Assembly (NCBI RefSeq): GCF_031348265.1
Contig: NZ_CP133771.1
Location: 4,588,001-4,652,000 of the forward strand
Direction of reading: 5' to 3'
DNA from: Streptomyces collinus
GTDB lineage: Bacteria; Actinomycetota; Actinomycetes; Streptomycetales; Streptomycetaceae
Length of the DNA stretch: 64,000 bases
The notes under the pieces were generated by a model, which was not told where the DNA came from, ran no database searches, and saw nothing but the letters and a program-made list of their open reading frames with translations. Within the stretch, counting starts at the first letter, position 1; every line of letters begins with the position of its first letter. Of this stretch, positions 24,213-32,583 are shown in pieces. Both the position numbers and the translations under genes were made by a program.

Positions 24213-25661
24213 TCAGCGGCGGCGGCCCCGGGACGGCCTGCTCCGCCGCCCGTTCGGGGCGGAACCCGTGCGCGCCGCGGGCTTCTCGGCGGGCGGCGGG
24301 GTGATGACGACGGGCACGCCCGACGGCTCCTGCGCCCCGGTGATGCGGCTCAGTTCGTCCTCGCCCGAGCGGACCCGGGTGACCTGCGGGGTGATCCCGG
24401 CGTCGGCCATCAGCCGGGTCATCTCGCGCCGCTGGTGGGGCAGGACCAGCGTGACGACGGTGCCGGACTCCCCGGCCCGTGCGGTACGGCCGCCGCGGTG
24501 CAGGTAGTCCTTGTGGTCGCCGGGCGGGTCCACGTTGACGACGAGGTCCAGGTTGTCGACGTGGATGCCGCGGGCGGCGACGTTGGTGGCCACCAGGACC
24601 GTGACCTGGCCGTCCTTGAAGCGGGCCAGGGTCTTGGTCCGCTGCGACTGGGACTTGCCGCCGTGCAGGGCCATGGCGCGCACGCCCACGGCCAGCAGCT
24701 TCTTGGCGAGCCGGTCGGCGGCGTGCTTGGTGTCCAGGAACATGATCACGCGTCCGTCGCGGGCGGCGATCCGGGTCGTGGTGGCGTGCTTGTCGTCGTC
24801 CTCCACGTGCAGCAGGTGGTGCTCCATCGTGGTGACCGCGCCCGCGGAGGGGTCGACGGAGTGGACCACCGGGTCGTGCAGGTAGGTGCGGACCAGCCGG
24901 TCGACGTTGCGGTCCAGGGTGGCGGAGAAGAGCATTCGCTGGCCGCCGGGCCGGACCTGGTCGAGCAGGGCGGTGACCTGCGGCATGAAGCCCATGTCGG
25001 TCATCTGGTCGGCCTCGTCGAGGACGGTGACGCTGACGTGGTCCAGACGGCAGTCGCCTCGGTCTATGAGGTCCTTGAGCCGGCCGGGGGTGGCGACGAC
25101 GACCTCGGCACCGGTGCGCAGCGCGTTCGCCTGCCGGCCGATCGGCAGGCCGCCGACCACCGTGGTGAGCCGCAGCCGCAGCGCGCGGGCGAAGGGGGTG
25201 AGGGCGTCGGTGACCTGCTGGGCCAGCTCGCGGGTGGGCACCAGGACGAGGGCCAGGGGCTGCCGGGGCTCGGCCCGCTGCCCGTCGACGCGGGCCAGCA
25301 GGGCGAGCCCGAAGGCGAGCGTCTTGCCGGAGCCGGTGCGGCCGCGGCCGAGGACGTCCCGGCCGGCCAGCGAGTTGGGCAGGGTCGCGGCCTGGATCGG
25401 GAACGGCGCGGTCAGGCCCTCGGCGCGCAGCGCGGCCTGCAGCCGCTCGGGCAGGTCGAGGTCGTCGAACGCCTCGACGGCGGGCAGCGCCGGGGTGACG
25501 GTGGCGGGCGGTGCGAACTCCTGGCTGGGGGCGGGGCGGCGCCCGCCGCGTCCGCCGCCCGCGGGGCGGGCGGCGCTACCCGCGCCGCCGGACTTGCGGG
25601 GCCGGTACCCGTTGCCGCGGGAATGGGGAGAGCCGTTGTTCTTGCGAGCGGTGCGGTCCAT
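24213..25661 (-). CDS. DEAD-box RNA helicase, cassette 1
   Basis: A 482-residue DEAD-box protein. The N-terminus is Arg/Gly-rich. The Q-motif region FPIQAATLP precedes Walker A GRTGSGKT (107-114), then VPTRELAQQV, TPGRLKDLI, LDEADQM (DEAD motif), FSATLDR (SAT) and the second-domain motifs VATNVAARGIHVDNLD and HRGGRTARAG. The C-terminus is basic (RRSRPSRGRRR) and likely binds RNA. The ATG at 25661 has GAGGAAGG upstream, which can pair with an upstream sequence. It follows the cold-shock gene in the same direction, separated by a terminator-like hairpin. It probably unwinds structured RNA in the cold. Closely similar to the helicase at 54921-56423. Confidence 0.93.
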   Translation of the reverse strand: MDRTARKNNGSPHSRGNGYRPRKSGGAGSAARPAGGGRGGRRPAPSQEFAPPATVTPALPAVEAFDDLDLPERLQAALRAEGLTAPFPIQAATLPNSLAGRDVLGRGRTGSGKTLAFGLALLARVDGQRAEPRQPLALVLVPTRELAQQVTDALTPFARALRLRLTTVVGGLPIGRQANALRTGAEVVVATPGRLKDLIDRGDCRLDHVSVTVLDEADQMTDMGFMPQVTALLDQVRPGGQRMLFSATLDRNVDRLVRTYLHDPVVHSVDPSAGAVTTMEHHLLHVEDDDKHATTTRIAARDGRVIMFLDTKHAADRLAKKLLAVGVRAMALHGGKSQSQRTKTLARFKDGQVTVLVATNVAARGIHVDNLDLVVNVDPPGDHKDYLHRGGRTARAGESGTVVTLVLPHQRREMTRLMADAGITPQVTRVRSGEDELSRITGAQEPSGVPVVITPPPAEKPAARTGSAPNGRRSRPSRGRRR

Positions 25662-25669
25662 GGGGAACC

Positions 25670-25696
25670 TTCCTCGATGCGGCACGCGTCGAGGAA
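25670..25696 (-). promoter_or_regulatory. Hairpin masking the helicase ribosome-binding site
   Basis: In the minus-strand RNA, UUCCUCGA (25696-25689) can pair with UCGAGGAA (25677-25670); the latter contains part of the Shine-Dalgarno sequence GAGGAAGG of the helicase. The 11-base loop contains CGUGCC. The second cassette has an equivalent structure with a G-U pair (56432-56457). Confidence 0.6.
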
Positions 25697-25759
25697 TGCG
25701 CGGCGGCGCCGGAGGGCCGCTGGATTCGCAAGAGTTGAGCCGGAGAAGAGCAAAACGAG

Positions 25760-25792
25760 CCGGGGCCCGCACCGCGAGGGTGCGGGCCCCGG
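25760..25792 (-). terminator. Intercistronic hairpin between cold-shock and helicase genes
   Basis: CCGGGGCCCGCACC (25760-25773) and GGTGCGGGCCCCGG (25779-25792) form a 14-bp stem with loop GCGAG. On the minus strand it is followed by GTTTTG, so it probably acts as a leaky terminator giving more csp than helicase mRNA. The same element occurs in cassette 2. Confidence 0.8.
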
Positions 25793-25813
25793 TTCAGGGC
25801 GTTCGCGTACGCG

Positions 25814-26017
25814 TCAGGCGGGAACGATGTTCTCGGCCTGCGGGCCCTTCTGGCCCTGCGTGACGTCGAAGGTGACCTTCTGGCCTTCCTGGAGCTCACG
25901 GAAGCCAGAGGTGGCGATGTTCGAGTAGTGGGCGAAGACGTCCGGGCCGCCACCCTCCTGCTCGATGAAGCCGAAGCCCTTTTCCGAGTTGAACCACTTC
26001 ACGGTGCCGGTAGCCAT
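25814..26017 (-). CDS. Cold-shock protein, CspA family, cassette 1
   Basis: A 67-residue cold-shock domain. RNP1 is KGFGFIEQ and RNP2 DVFAHY; the start MATGTVKWFN and end NIVPA are typical of streptomycete Csp proteins. It binds single-stranded RNA/DNA and melts secondary structure. An AAGGGAG ribosome-binding site precedes the ATG. A long leader of about 165 nt lies upstream. It differs from the second copy (56603-56806) at only a dozen or so residues. Confidence 0.96.
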   Translation of the reverse strand: MATGTVKWFNSEKGFGFIEQEGGGPDVFAHYSNIATSGFRELQEGQKVTFDVTQGQKGPQAENIVPA

Positions 26018-26197
26018 ATGAATCTCCCTTGAGGGCAGTACTCAGGGCCCGCACCTTGCGGACCCGTAGTCGCCGATCTGATCACCCTAAGGAGATCCGA
26101 GAATCCTCGGACACAAAAAAGAGTGCTCGTCGACAAAAGGTCGAAAGAGCACTCGAAGTCTCTGGGAACCAAAACTGCAACGCGAACCAACGTAGCA
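26018..26197 (-). promoter_or_regulatory. Cold-shock gene 1 promoter and long structured leader
   Basis: Reading the minus strand, TGCTACGTT (26197-26189) fits an extended -10 element and GTTGCAG (26181-26175) follows 8 bp on; both are conserved, with nearly the same spacing, upstream of cold-shock gene 2. The predicted leader of about 165 nt carries a hairpin with GAGTGCTC/GAGCACTC arms (26121-26128 and 26147-26154) and inner CGAC/GTCG pairs, followed on the minus strand by TTTTTT. That is an intrinsic-terminator shape inside the leader, suggesting attenuation. Mapping is by eye. Confidence 0.6.
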
Positions 26198-26364
26198 CAG
26201 GCCGGGTCGGATGGCCCGGAAATCTCGTACCCGGGGTGGATCGGTCCGCCCGTGCGTACTGCGTTTCGAGTACCGGAGATTGTCGGCAGGCGCACGACGA
26301 CGGGACGACCCGCCCGCGGACAGGCTTGGCCCACGTCCGACACCAGATGTGGAGACCTCCTGCC

Positions 26365-28572
26365 GTGGCTACTTTCCTGTATCGACTGGGCCGTCTGGCC
26401 TTCCGGCGACGCTGGTACGTCGCCCTGGTCTGGGCGGCCGTCCTGGCCGCCGTGGGGCTGGGCGCCCTCAAGGCGCCGGGGGCCGTCGACGAGGAGTTCT
26501 CGATGCCCGGCATCGAGTCCCAGAAGGCGTTCGACCTGATGGAGCAGCGCTTCCCCGGCGCCACGGCCGACAGCGCGACGGCCCGGGTCGTCTTCATCGC
26601 GCCGGGCGGCGAGAAGGTCACGGCCGCCGGGAACAAGAAGGCCGTCGAGAAGGCCGTGGCCGGACTCGGCGACGGCACGCAGGTCGCGAACGCCGTCGAC
26701 CCGTTCGCGGCGAAGACCGTCAGCAAGGACGGCACGACGGCCTTCGCGACGGTCACCTACAAGGTCGGCGCGGCCGACCTCACCGACGCCAGCCGCAGCC
26801 ACCTGGAGCGGACCATCGACCAGGCCCGGGACTCCGGGCTGACCGTCGAGGCGGGCGGTACCGCGCTGGCCGCCGAGGGCGGGCCGGGCGGCATGGCCGA
26901 GGTGATCGGCGTCGCGATCGCCGCGGTGGTGCTCCTGATCACCTTCGGTTCGCTGGCCGCCGCCGGGCTGCCCCTGCTCACGGCCGTGATCGGCGTCGGC
27001 GTGAGCATGGCCACGATCCTCGCCCTGGCCGGCGCCCTGGGCCTGTCCACGACCACCGGCACCCTCGCGATGATGCTGGGCCTGGCCGTCGGCATCGACT
27101 ACGCCCTGTTCGTCGTCTCCCGCTACCGCGAGGAGCGTGCCAAAGGCCGTACGCCGCAGGAGGCGACCGGGACGGCCGTCGGTACGGCCGGGTCCGCGGT
27201 GGTGTTCGCCGGGCTCACCGTCGTGATCGCGCTGGCCGGGCTCGCCGTGGTCGGCATCCCGATGCTCACCAAGATGGGGCTGGCCGCGGCGGGCGCGGTC
27301 GTCGTCGCCGTGCTGATCGCGCTCACCCTCGTCCCGGCGCTCCTCGGGTTCTGGCCGAACGCCGTGCTCACCCGCAAGGCACGCAAGAGCGGCCGGATCG
27401 AGGAGAACGCCGGGGCCAACGCCGGCACCCGCTGGGCGCGGTTCGTGCTGCGCCGCCCCATACCCGTCCTGCTCCTCGGCGTCGTGGGTCTCGGCGCCCT
27501 CGCCCTGCCCGCCGCCGACCTCCAGCTGGGCATGCCCGGGGACGAGGCCAAGCCGGTCTCCACGACCGAGCGGCGGGCCTACGACGCGCTCGCGGAGGGC
27601 TTCGGGCCGGGCTTCAACGGGCCGCTGACCATCGTCGTGGACGCCAAGGGCGCTGCCGACCCGAAGGCCGCCGCCGGCACGATCGCGCAGGAGATCGGCG
27701 GCACGAAGGGGATCGTGTCCGTCTCCCCGGCCCGCTTCAACGAGGCCGGCGACACCGCCGTCTTCTCGGCCGTGCCCGCCACCGCGCCGACCGACCAGAA
27801 GACCAAGAACCTGGTGACCACCATCCGGGACGAGCGCCCCGGCATCGAGTCCGGCACCGGCGCGAGCTACGAGGTCACCGGTACCACCGCGATGAACATC
27901 GACATCGCCGAGAAGGTCCAGGCAGCGCTGATCCCGTACCTGGTCGTCGTGGTCGGCCTGGCGATCGTGCTGCTGCTGGTGGTCTTCCGGTCGCTGTTCG
28001 TCCCGCTCAAGGCGGCCCTCGGCTTCCTGCTGTCGGTGCTGGCCTCGCTCGGTGCGGTCGTCGTGGTCTTCCAGCAGGGCCACGGCGCGGAGCTCCTCGG
28101 CGTGGAGCAGACCGGCCCGATCATGAGCCTGATGCCGATCTTCCTGGTGGGCATCGTCTTCGGCCTCGCGATGGACTACGAGGTGTTCCTCGTCTCGCGG
28201 ATGCGGGAGGCGTACGTCCACGGCGAGTCGCCCTCCCAGGCGGTCACCTCCGGCTTCCACCACAGCGCCCGGGTGGTCGTGGCCGCCGCCCTCATCATGA
28301 TCGCGGTGTTCGCCGGGTTCATCGGCGAGAGCGACTCCATGATCAAGATGATCGGCTTCGGGCTCGCCTCGGCCGTCCTGTTCGACGCGTTCGTCGTGCG
28401 GATGGCGATCGTGCCGGCCGTCCTCGCCCTGCTCGGCGACAAGGCCTGGTGGCTGCCGAAGTGGCTGGACCGGGCGCTGCCGCGGGTCGACGTGGAGGGC
28501 GAGGCCCTCAGCCGGCCGGAGCGGGAACAGGCCCCGGACACCGCACCCGACCTGGAGCCGGCGCGCACCTGA
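26365..28572 (+). CDS. MMPL-family RND transporter
   Basis: A 735-residue transporter with the duplicated MMPL plan: one N-terminal helix, periplasmic domain, five-helix bundle, then the same again. Signatures are LGLAVGIDYALFVVSRYREE and FGLAMDYEVFLVSRMREA with the expected Asp residues. The start is GTG at 26365 with GGAG about 10 bases upstream; upstream in-frame codons lack support. It is divergent from the cold-shock gene and is followed by a hairpin terminator (28585-28616) and then a kinase/regulator pair, so regulation by that pair is plausible. Substrate unknown. It is not especially close to the MMPL protein at 7360-9564. Confidence 0.93.
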   Translation: MATFLYRLGRLAFRRRWYVALVWAAVLAAVGLGALKAPGAVDEEFSMPGIESQKAFDLMEQRFPGATADSATARVVFIAPGGEKVTAAGNKKAVEKAVAGLGDGTQVANAVDPFAAKTVSKDGTTAFATVTYKVGAADLTDASRSHLERTIDQARDSGLTVEAGGTALAAEGGPGGMAEVIGVAIAAVVLLITFGSLAAAGLPLLTAVIGVGVSMATILALAGALGLSTTTGTLAMMLGLAVGIDYALFVVSRYREERAKGRTPQEATGTAVGTAGSAVVFAGLTVVIALAGLAVVGIPMLTKMGLAAAGAVVVAVLIALTLVPALLGFWPNAVLTRKARKSGRIEENAGANAGTRWARFVLRRPIPVLLLGVVGLGALALPAADLQLGMPGDEAKPVSTTERRAYDALAEGFGPGFNGPLTIVVDAKGAADPKAAAGTIAQEIGGTKGIVSVSPARFNEAGDTAVFSAVPATAPTDQKTKNLVTTIRDERPGIESGTGASYEVTGTTAMNIDIAEKVQAALIPYLVVVVGLAIVLLLVVFRSLFVPLKAALGFLLSVLASLGAVVVVFQQGHGAELLGVEQTGPIMSLMPIFLVGIVFGLAMDYEVFLVSRMREAYVHGESPSQAVTSGFHHSARVVVAAALIMIAVFAGFIGESDSMIKMIGFGLASAVLFDAFVVRMAIVPAVLALLGDKAWWLPKWLDRALPRVDVEGEALSRPEREQAPDTAPDLEPART

Positions 28573-28584
28573 GGAACCCCCGCC

Positions 28585-28616
28585 CAGGGCCGCCCGTGGC
28601 GAAGGACACGGGCGGC
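28585..28616 (+). terminator. Terminator hairpin after the MMPL gene
   Basis: GGGCCGCCCGTG (28585-28596) pairs perfectly with CACGGGCGGCCC (28605-28616) around an 8-base loop, just after the MMPL stop and before the kinase gene. Confidence 0.75.
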
Positions 28617-28678
28617 CCCCGGGCGTTGCGGCCCGCCGTCGACCACGATGGTTCCAGCCCCACCGACCGGAGAGCCCC

Positions 28679-29914
28679 ATGAGCATCCCCCTGGAGCGCC
28701 GCTACGCGGACCGCCTGGAGGAATTCGCCGAGCAGCACCCCTTCCTCGTCGACCTGGCGATGGTCCTGGGACTGATGGGCTGCGCGACCTTCGGCACCTC
28801 CCTGTCCCTGCCCGGTGCCGACCCGCCGGCCCAGGACAAGGCCGGCGTCGTCCTCATGGGCGTGGCCTGCCTCGCCCTGCTCAGGCACCGCGCCAACCCG
28901 CGCACCGTCGTCGTGATCACGACGGGCTGCACGGTCACGGCGGTCGTGATGGGCTACCTGCTCACACCCCTGCTGCTGGCACCGATCATGGCGGGGCTGT
29001 ACTGGCTCGCCACCCTCACCGACCGCAGGACCACCCGCGTCTACGGCGTCGGCACCATGGTGGCGGTGATCGTCGCGGCCGTGCTCACCGACTCCATGGA
29101 CCACCTCTCGCTGCTGCTGAGGACGATCGGCCCGTTCTTCTGGCTGATGCTGCCCCTGGCCGCCGGCAACATGACGCGGCTGCGGCGCGCCTACCTCCAG
29201 GCCGTGCAGGCCCGGGCCGAGCACGCCGAGCGCACCCGCGAGGAGGAGGCCCGGCTGCGCGTCACCGAGGAGCGGATGCGCATCGCCCGGGAGCTGCACG
29301 ACGTCGTGGCCCACCACATGGCCCTGGCCAACGCCCAGGCCGGCACGGCCGCGCACCTCGCCCTCACCCGCCCCGAGCAGACTCAGAAGATCCTCAACGA
29401 CCTGACCGGCACCACGTCCTCCGCGCTGCGGGAGCTGAAGGCCGCCCTCGGCCTGCTCCGCCAGGACGGCGAGGTCGCCGGTTCGGGGCCGCTGGACCCG
29501 TCCCCGGGCCTGTCCCGGCTGCCCGAGCTGGTCTCGGCGTGCGAGTCGGCGGGCCTGAAGGTCACCGTCGACACGGAAGGGGAGCCGCAGCCGCTGTCGC
29601 CCGGCGTCGACCTGACCGCGTACCGGATCGTGCAGGAGGCCCTCACCAACGTCACCAAGCACGCCACGGCCGAGGCCGCCCGCGTCCTGCTCACCTACAC
29701 CGGCTCCCGCCTGCTGATCACGGTCAGCAACGACGGCCCCAGCAAACCGGAGGCCGCCCGGGGCCGCGGCTTCGGCGTGACGGGCATGCGCGAACGCGCC
29801 CTGTCCATCGGCGGCGAACTGTGCGCGGGCCCCCGCCCCCAGGGCGGCTTCGAGGTCACCACGGCGCTGCCCCTGCAACCCTCCGTCCACCTCGCGGAAG
29901 GAACCAGCGCATGA
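28679..29914 (+). CDS. NarL-type sensor histidine kinase
   Basis: A 411-residue kinase. About five membrane helices lie in residues 22-165. A charged coiled coil leads to RIARELHDVVAHHMALA with phospho-acceptor His207, then the ATPase domain with VQEALTNVTKHA and GRGFGVTGMRER. The ATG follows CCGGAGAG. The stop overlaps the regulator ATG (ATGA, 29911-29914). It is paired with the downstream regulator and lies next to an MMPL transporter gene, echoing the first MMPL-kinase-regulator operon in this window. Confidence 0.93.
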   Translation: MSIPLERRYADRLEEFAEQHPFLVDLAMVLGLMGCATFGTSLSLPGADPPAQDKAGVVLMGVACLALLRHRANPRTVVVITTGCTVTAVVMGYLLTPLLLAPIMAGLYWLATLTDRRTTRVYGVGTMVAVIVAAVLTDSMDHLSLLLRTIGPFFWLMLPLAAGNMTRLRRAYLQAVQARAEHAERTREEEARLRVTEERMRIARELHDVVAHHMALANAQAGTAAHLALTRPEQTQKILNDLTGTTSSALRELKAALGLLRQDGEVAGSGPLDPSPGLSRLPELVSACESAGLKVTVDTEGEPQPLSPGVDLTAYRIVQEALTNVTKHATAEAARVLLTYTGSRLLITVSNDGPSKPEAARGRGFGVTGMRERALSIGGELCAGPRPQGGFEVTTALPLQPSVHLAEGTSA

Positions 29915-30588
29915 GCATCAGGGTGCTGCTCGCCGACGATCAGGCGCTGCTGCGGGCCACGTTCCGCATCCTCATCGACTCCTGCCCGGACATGGAGGTG
30001 GTCGCCGAGGCCTCCGACGGCGCCGAGGCGGTCGAGCTGACCCGGGAGCTGCGCCCCGACATCGTCCTCATGGACATCCGCATGCCCGGCACCGACGGCC
30101 TCACCGCCACCTCCGAGCTGTGCGCCGACCCGGAGCTGTCCGCCACCCGCGTCCTGATCCTGACCACGTTCGAGACCGAGGACTACGTCGCCCAGGCCCT
30201 GCGCGCCGGCGCCAGCGGCTTCCTCGGCAAGGACGTCACCGCCGACACCCTTCTGACGGGTCTGCGCACGGTGGCCTCCGGCGAGGCCCTCCTCTCGCCC
30301 GTCGCCACCCGCTCCCTCATCACCCGCTTCCTCTTGGCGCCGGCCCCCGGCACCGGCCTCGCGCCCCCCGAGCGCCTCGCCGACCTCACGGTCCGGGAAC
30401 GGGAGGTGATGGCGCTGGCCGCGGAGGGCCGGTCCAACATGGAGATCGCCGAGGACCTCACGCTCAGCCCGCTGACCGTCCGCACCCACATCCACCGGGC
30501 CATGACCAAGCTGCACGCCCGGGACCGCGCGCAGCTGGTCGTCATCGCGTATCAGACCGGGCTCGTACGGGCGACGCCACCGGCGTGA
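29911..30588 (+). CDS. NarL/LuxR-type response regulator
   Basis: A 225-residue response regulator. Receiver: acidic pair Asp9/Asp10, phospho-acceptor Asp55 in IVLMDIRMPG, conserved Lys in GKDVTADT. Output: LuxR helix-turn-helix LTVREREVMALAAEGRSNME and TVRTHIHRAMTKLHARDR. It is cotranscribed with the kinase and converges on the serine hydrolase gene, only 9 bp from its stop. Confidence 0.93.
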   Translation: MSIRVLLADDQALLRATFRILIDSCPDMEVVAEASDGAEAVELTRELRPDIVLMDIRMPGTDGLTATSELCADPELSATRVLILTTFETEDYVAQALRAGASGFLGKDVTADTLLTGLRTVASGEALLSPVATRSLITRFLLAPAPGTGLAPPERLADLTVREREVMALAAEGRSNMEIAEDLTLSPLTVRTHIHRAMTKLHARDRAQLVVIAYQTGLVRATPPA

Positions 30589-30597
30589 CGCGGGGCT

Positions 30598-31773
30598 CTA
30601 CGGCCTGCCGTAGGCCGCCACCATGATGCTCTCGGCGGTCCTGTTCATGCCCTGGCCCTTGGCGTCGGTGGAGGTGACGCCGTAGACGAGGGTGCGGGAG
30701 CCGTCGCGGGTGGAGGCGATGGCGGCGTTGTAGCCCCAGCGTCCGCCCGTCTTGCCCCAGACCTCGCGTCCGCCCAGCACCTTCATGGACAGACCGACGG
30801 AGTAGGCGGCCGGCTCCCCGGTCCCGAAGTCGGTCACCTCCGGCAGCGTGAACATCTCCTCCAGCAGCGGCCCGCGCACGACCCGGCCCTTGAACAGGGC
30901 GCCCGTGAAGCGCTCCAGGTCGGCGGTGGTCGAGATGACGTCTCCGGCCGCCCATCCGTCCGTCGAGCCCCACACGGACACGTCCCGGAGTCCGGTCGTG
31001 CCGTCGTCGAGGCGCATGGTCTGGTAGCCGTGGTTGTGCGGCCCGGTGATGCGCGGGTTCGTCCCCGGGAAGTACGTGTCTCGCAGCCCCAGCGGCCCGA
31101 GCACCCGCCGGGCGACCTGACGCTCGTAGGAGTCATGGGTGACGCGCTCGATGAGCAGGCCGGTGACGGTGTAGCCGATGTTGAGGTAGTGCTGGCGCTC
31201 GCCCGGCGCGAACTCGGGCTTCTTCGACGTCGCCGAGCGGACCATGTCCTCGGGGGCGTGGACCTGGAAACGGTTCGCGTACGCCTCCTCGACGGTGGTG
31301 CCGGGGAAGTCGGGGGCCGGGATGCCGTGCGTGTGGTTGAGGAGCTGCCGAACGGTGACGCGTCCGTACGACGCCGGGATCAGCTCCGGCAGGTACGAGC
31401 GGGCGCTGCGGTCGAGGTCCAGCCGCCCCTCCCGGGCCAGTTGCAGGGCGACGGCGGCGGTGAAGACCTTGGTCACCGACCCGGCGCGGAAGCGGGCGGC
31501 CGGATCGGCGGGCCGGCCGGTCTCCAGATCGTGCACGCCCGAACTGCCGCGCCACACGCCCTCCTTGCCCCCGAGCCGCACGAGTGCGGCCGTGGCGTCG
31601 GCGCGGGGGAGGCCCGCGATGGCCGCTTCGAGGGCCGGGCCCGGGGACGGCGCCGCCGTCGGCGCGGCCGTCGGGGCGGCGGGGGCGGAGGCGGCGGCCG
31701 GGAGCACGGACGGCCCCACGGCGAGCCCCGCGACGAGCACGGCGGCGGTCAGCAGGCTGGTACGCGTCTTCAT
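30598..31773 (-). CDS. Secreted serine hydrolase (beta-lactamase class C / D-Ala-D-Ala carboxypeptidase type)
   Basis: A 391-residue exported protein. Residues 1-30 form a signal peptide, followed by a Pro/Ala/Thr linker to about 45. The penicillin-binding-type motifs are SVTK (Ser99-Lys102), YLN (196-198) and GKTGG near the C-terminus, matching SxxK, YxN and KTG. RFRAGSVTKVFTAAVALQLA is the usual context of the active Ser. Family members act on D-Ala-D-Ala peptides, esters or beta-lactams outside the cell; the exact role is not clear. It is transcribed alone. Confidence 0.9.
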   Translation of the reverse strand: MKTRTSLLTAAVLVAGLAVGPSVLPAAASAPAAPTAAPTAAPSPGPALEAAIAGLPRADATAALVRLGGKEGVWRGSSGVHDLETGRPADPAARFRAGSVTKVFTAAVALQLAREGRLDLDRSARSYLPELIPASYGRVTVRQLLNHTHGIPAPDFPGTTVEEAYANRFQVHAPEDMVRSATSKKPEFAPGERQHYLNIGYTVTGLLIERVTHDSYERQVARRVLGPLGLRDTYFPGTNPRITGPHNHGYQTMRLDDGTTGLRDVSVWGSTDGWAAGDVISTTADLERFTGALFKGRVVRGPLLEEMFTLPEVTDFGTGEPAAYSVGLSMKVLGGREVWGKTGGRWGYNAAIASTRDGSRTLVYGVTSTDAKGQGMNRTAESIMVAAYGRP

Positions 31774-31869
31774 GGCGAACTCCGTTGGAAAGAGGCGACG
31801 TCGAGCGACGTCCTCATCCTCCGCAGCCGCGCCGTGCGGCGGATCGCCCCCGCCGGTGGTCCTGCCGCG

Positions 31870-32583
31870 TCACTTCCTCGCCGGTGCGGGGGAGGGCCCG
31901 GCCCCGGCCGATCCCCCGGGCGGGGGATCGCCGGCGGCGACGAGACCGGTCTCGTAGGCGCAGATCACGGCCTGGATGCGGTCCCGGAGGCCCAGCTTCG
32001 CGAGCACGTTGCCGACGTGCGTCTTGACGGTGTGGTCGCTGACCACCAGCTCGGCGGCGATCTCGGCGTTCGACAGACCGCGCGCGAGCAGCAGCAGCGT
32101 CTCGCGCTCCCGGGCGGTCAGGACGCCGAGCCGCGGATCGGGACGGCGGGACCGGGCGGTGGCGGGCCGGGTGTACTGCTCGACCAGCCGCCGGGCGACG
32201 GAGGGGGCGAGCAGCGAGTCGCCCCGGGTGACGACCCGCACCGCGTGCACGAGGTCGTCGCGGCGGACGTCCTTGAGCAGGAAGCCGCTGGCACCCGCGT
32301 GCAGCGCGTCGTACACGTAGTCGTCGGAGTCGAAGGTCGTCAGCATCACCGTCCGGCAGTCGCCCGCCGCGCTGATCGCCCGGCAGGCCTCGATGCCGTC
32401 CATGCGGGGCATCCGGATGTCGAGCAGCGCGACGTCGGGCGCGTGCCGCCGTACCGCGTCGACGGCCCCCTGGCCGTCACCCGCCTCGGCGACGACCTCG
32501 ATGTCCGGCTGCGCGTCCAGGATCATCGCGAAGCCGCTGCGCACGAGTTCCTGGTCGTCGGCGACGACGACACGGATCGTCAT
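31870..32583 (-). CDS. NarL/LuxR-type response regulator
   Basis: A 237-residue regulator. Asp9/Asp10 and phospho-acceptor Asp55 (VALLDIRMPR) mark the receiver, with Lys in LLKDVRRDD. The LuxR-type DNA-binding domain is LTARERETLLLLARGLSNAE then HTVKTHVGNVLAKL. A Pro/Gly-rich tail of about 20 residues follows. The ATG overlaps the kinase stop (32580-32583). It is the third two-component pair of the window and has no transporter gene attached. Confidence 0.93.
   Translation of the reverse strand: MTIRVVVADDQELVRSGFAMILDAQPDIEVVAEAGDGQGAVDAVRRHAPDVALLDIRMPRMDGIEACRAISAAGDCRTVMLTTFDSDDYVYDALHAGASGFLLKDVRRDDLVHAVRVVTRGDSLLAPSVARRLVEQYTRPATARSRRPDPRLGVLTARERETLLLLARGLSNAEIAAELVVSDHTVKTHVGNVLAKLGLRDRIQAVICAYETGLVAAGDPPPGGSAGAGPSPAPARK

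Noticed and set aside
25999..28686. An 895-residue open frame on the minus strand
   Set aside because: Antisense shadow of the MMPL gene; His/Arg/Gly/Asp-rich composition without domains.
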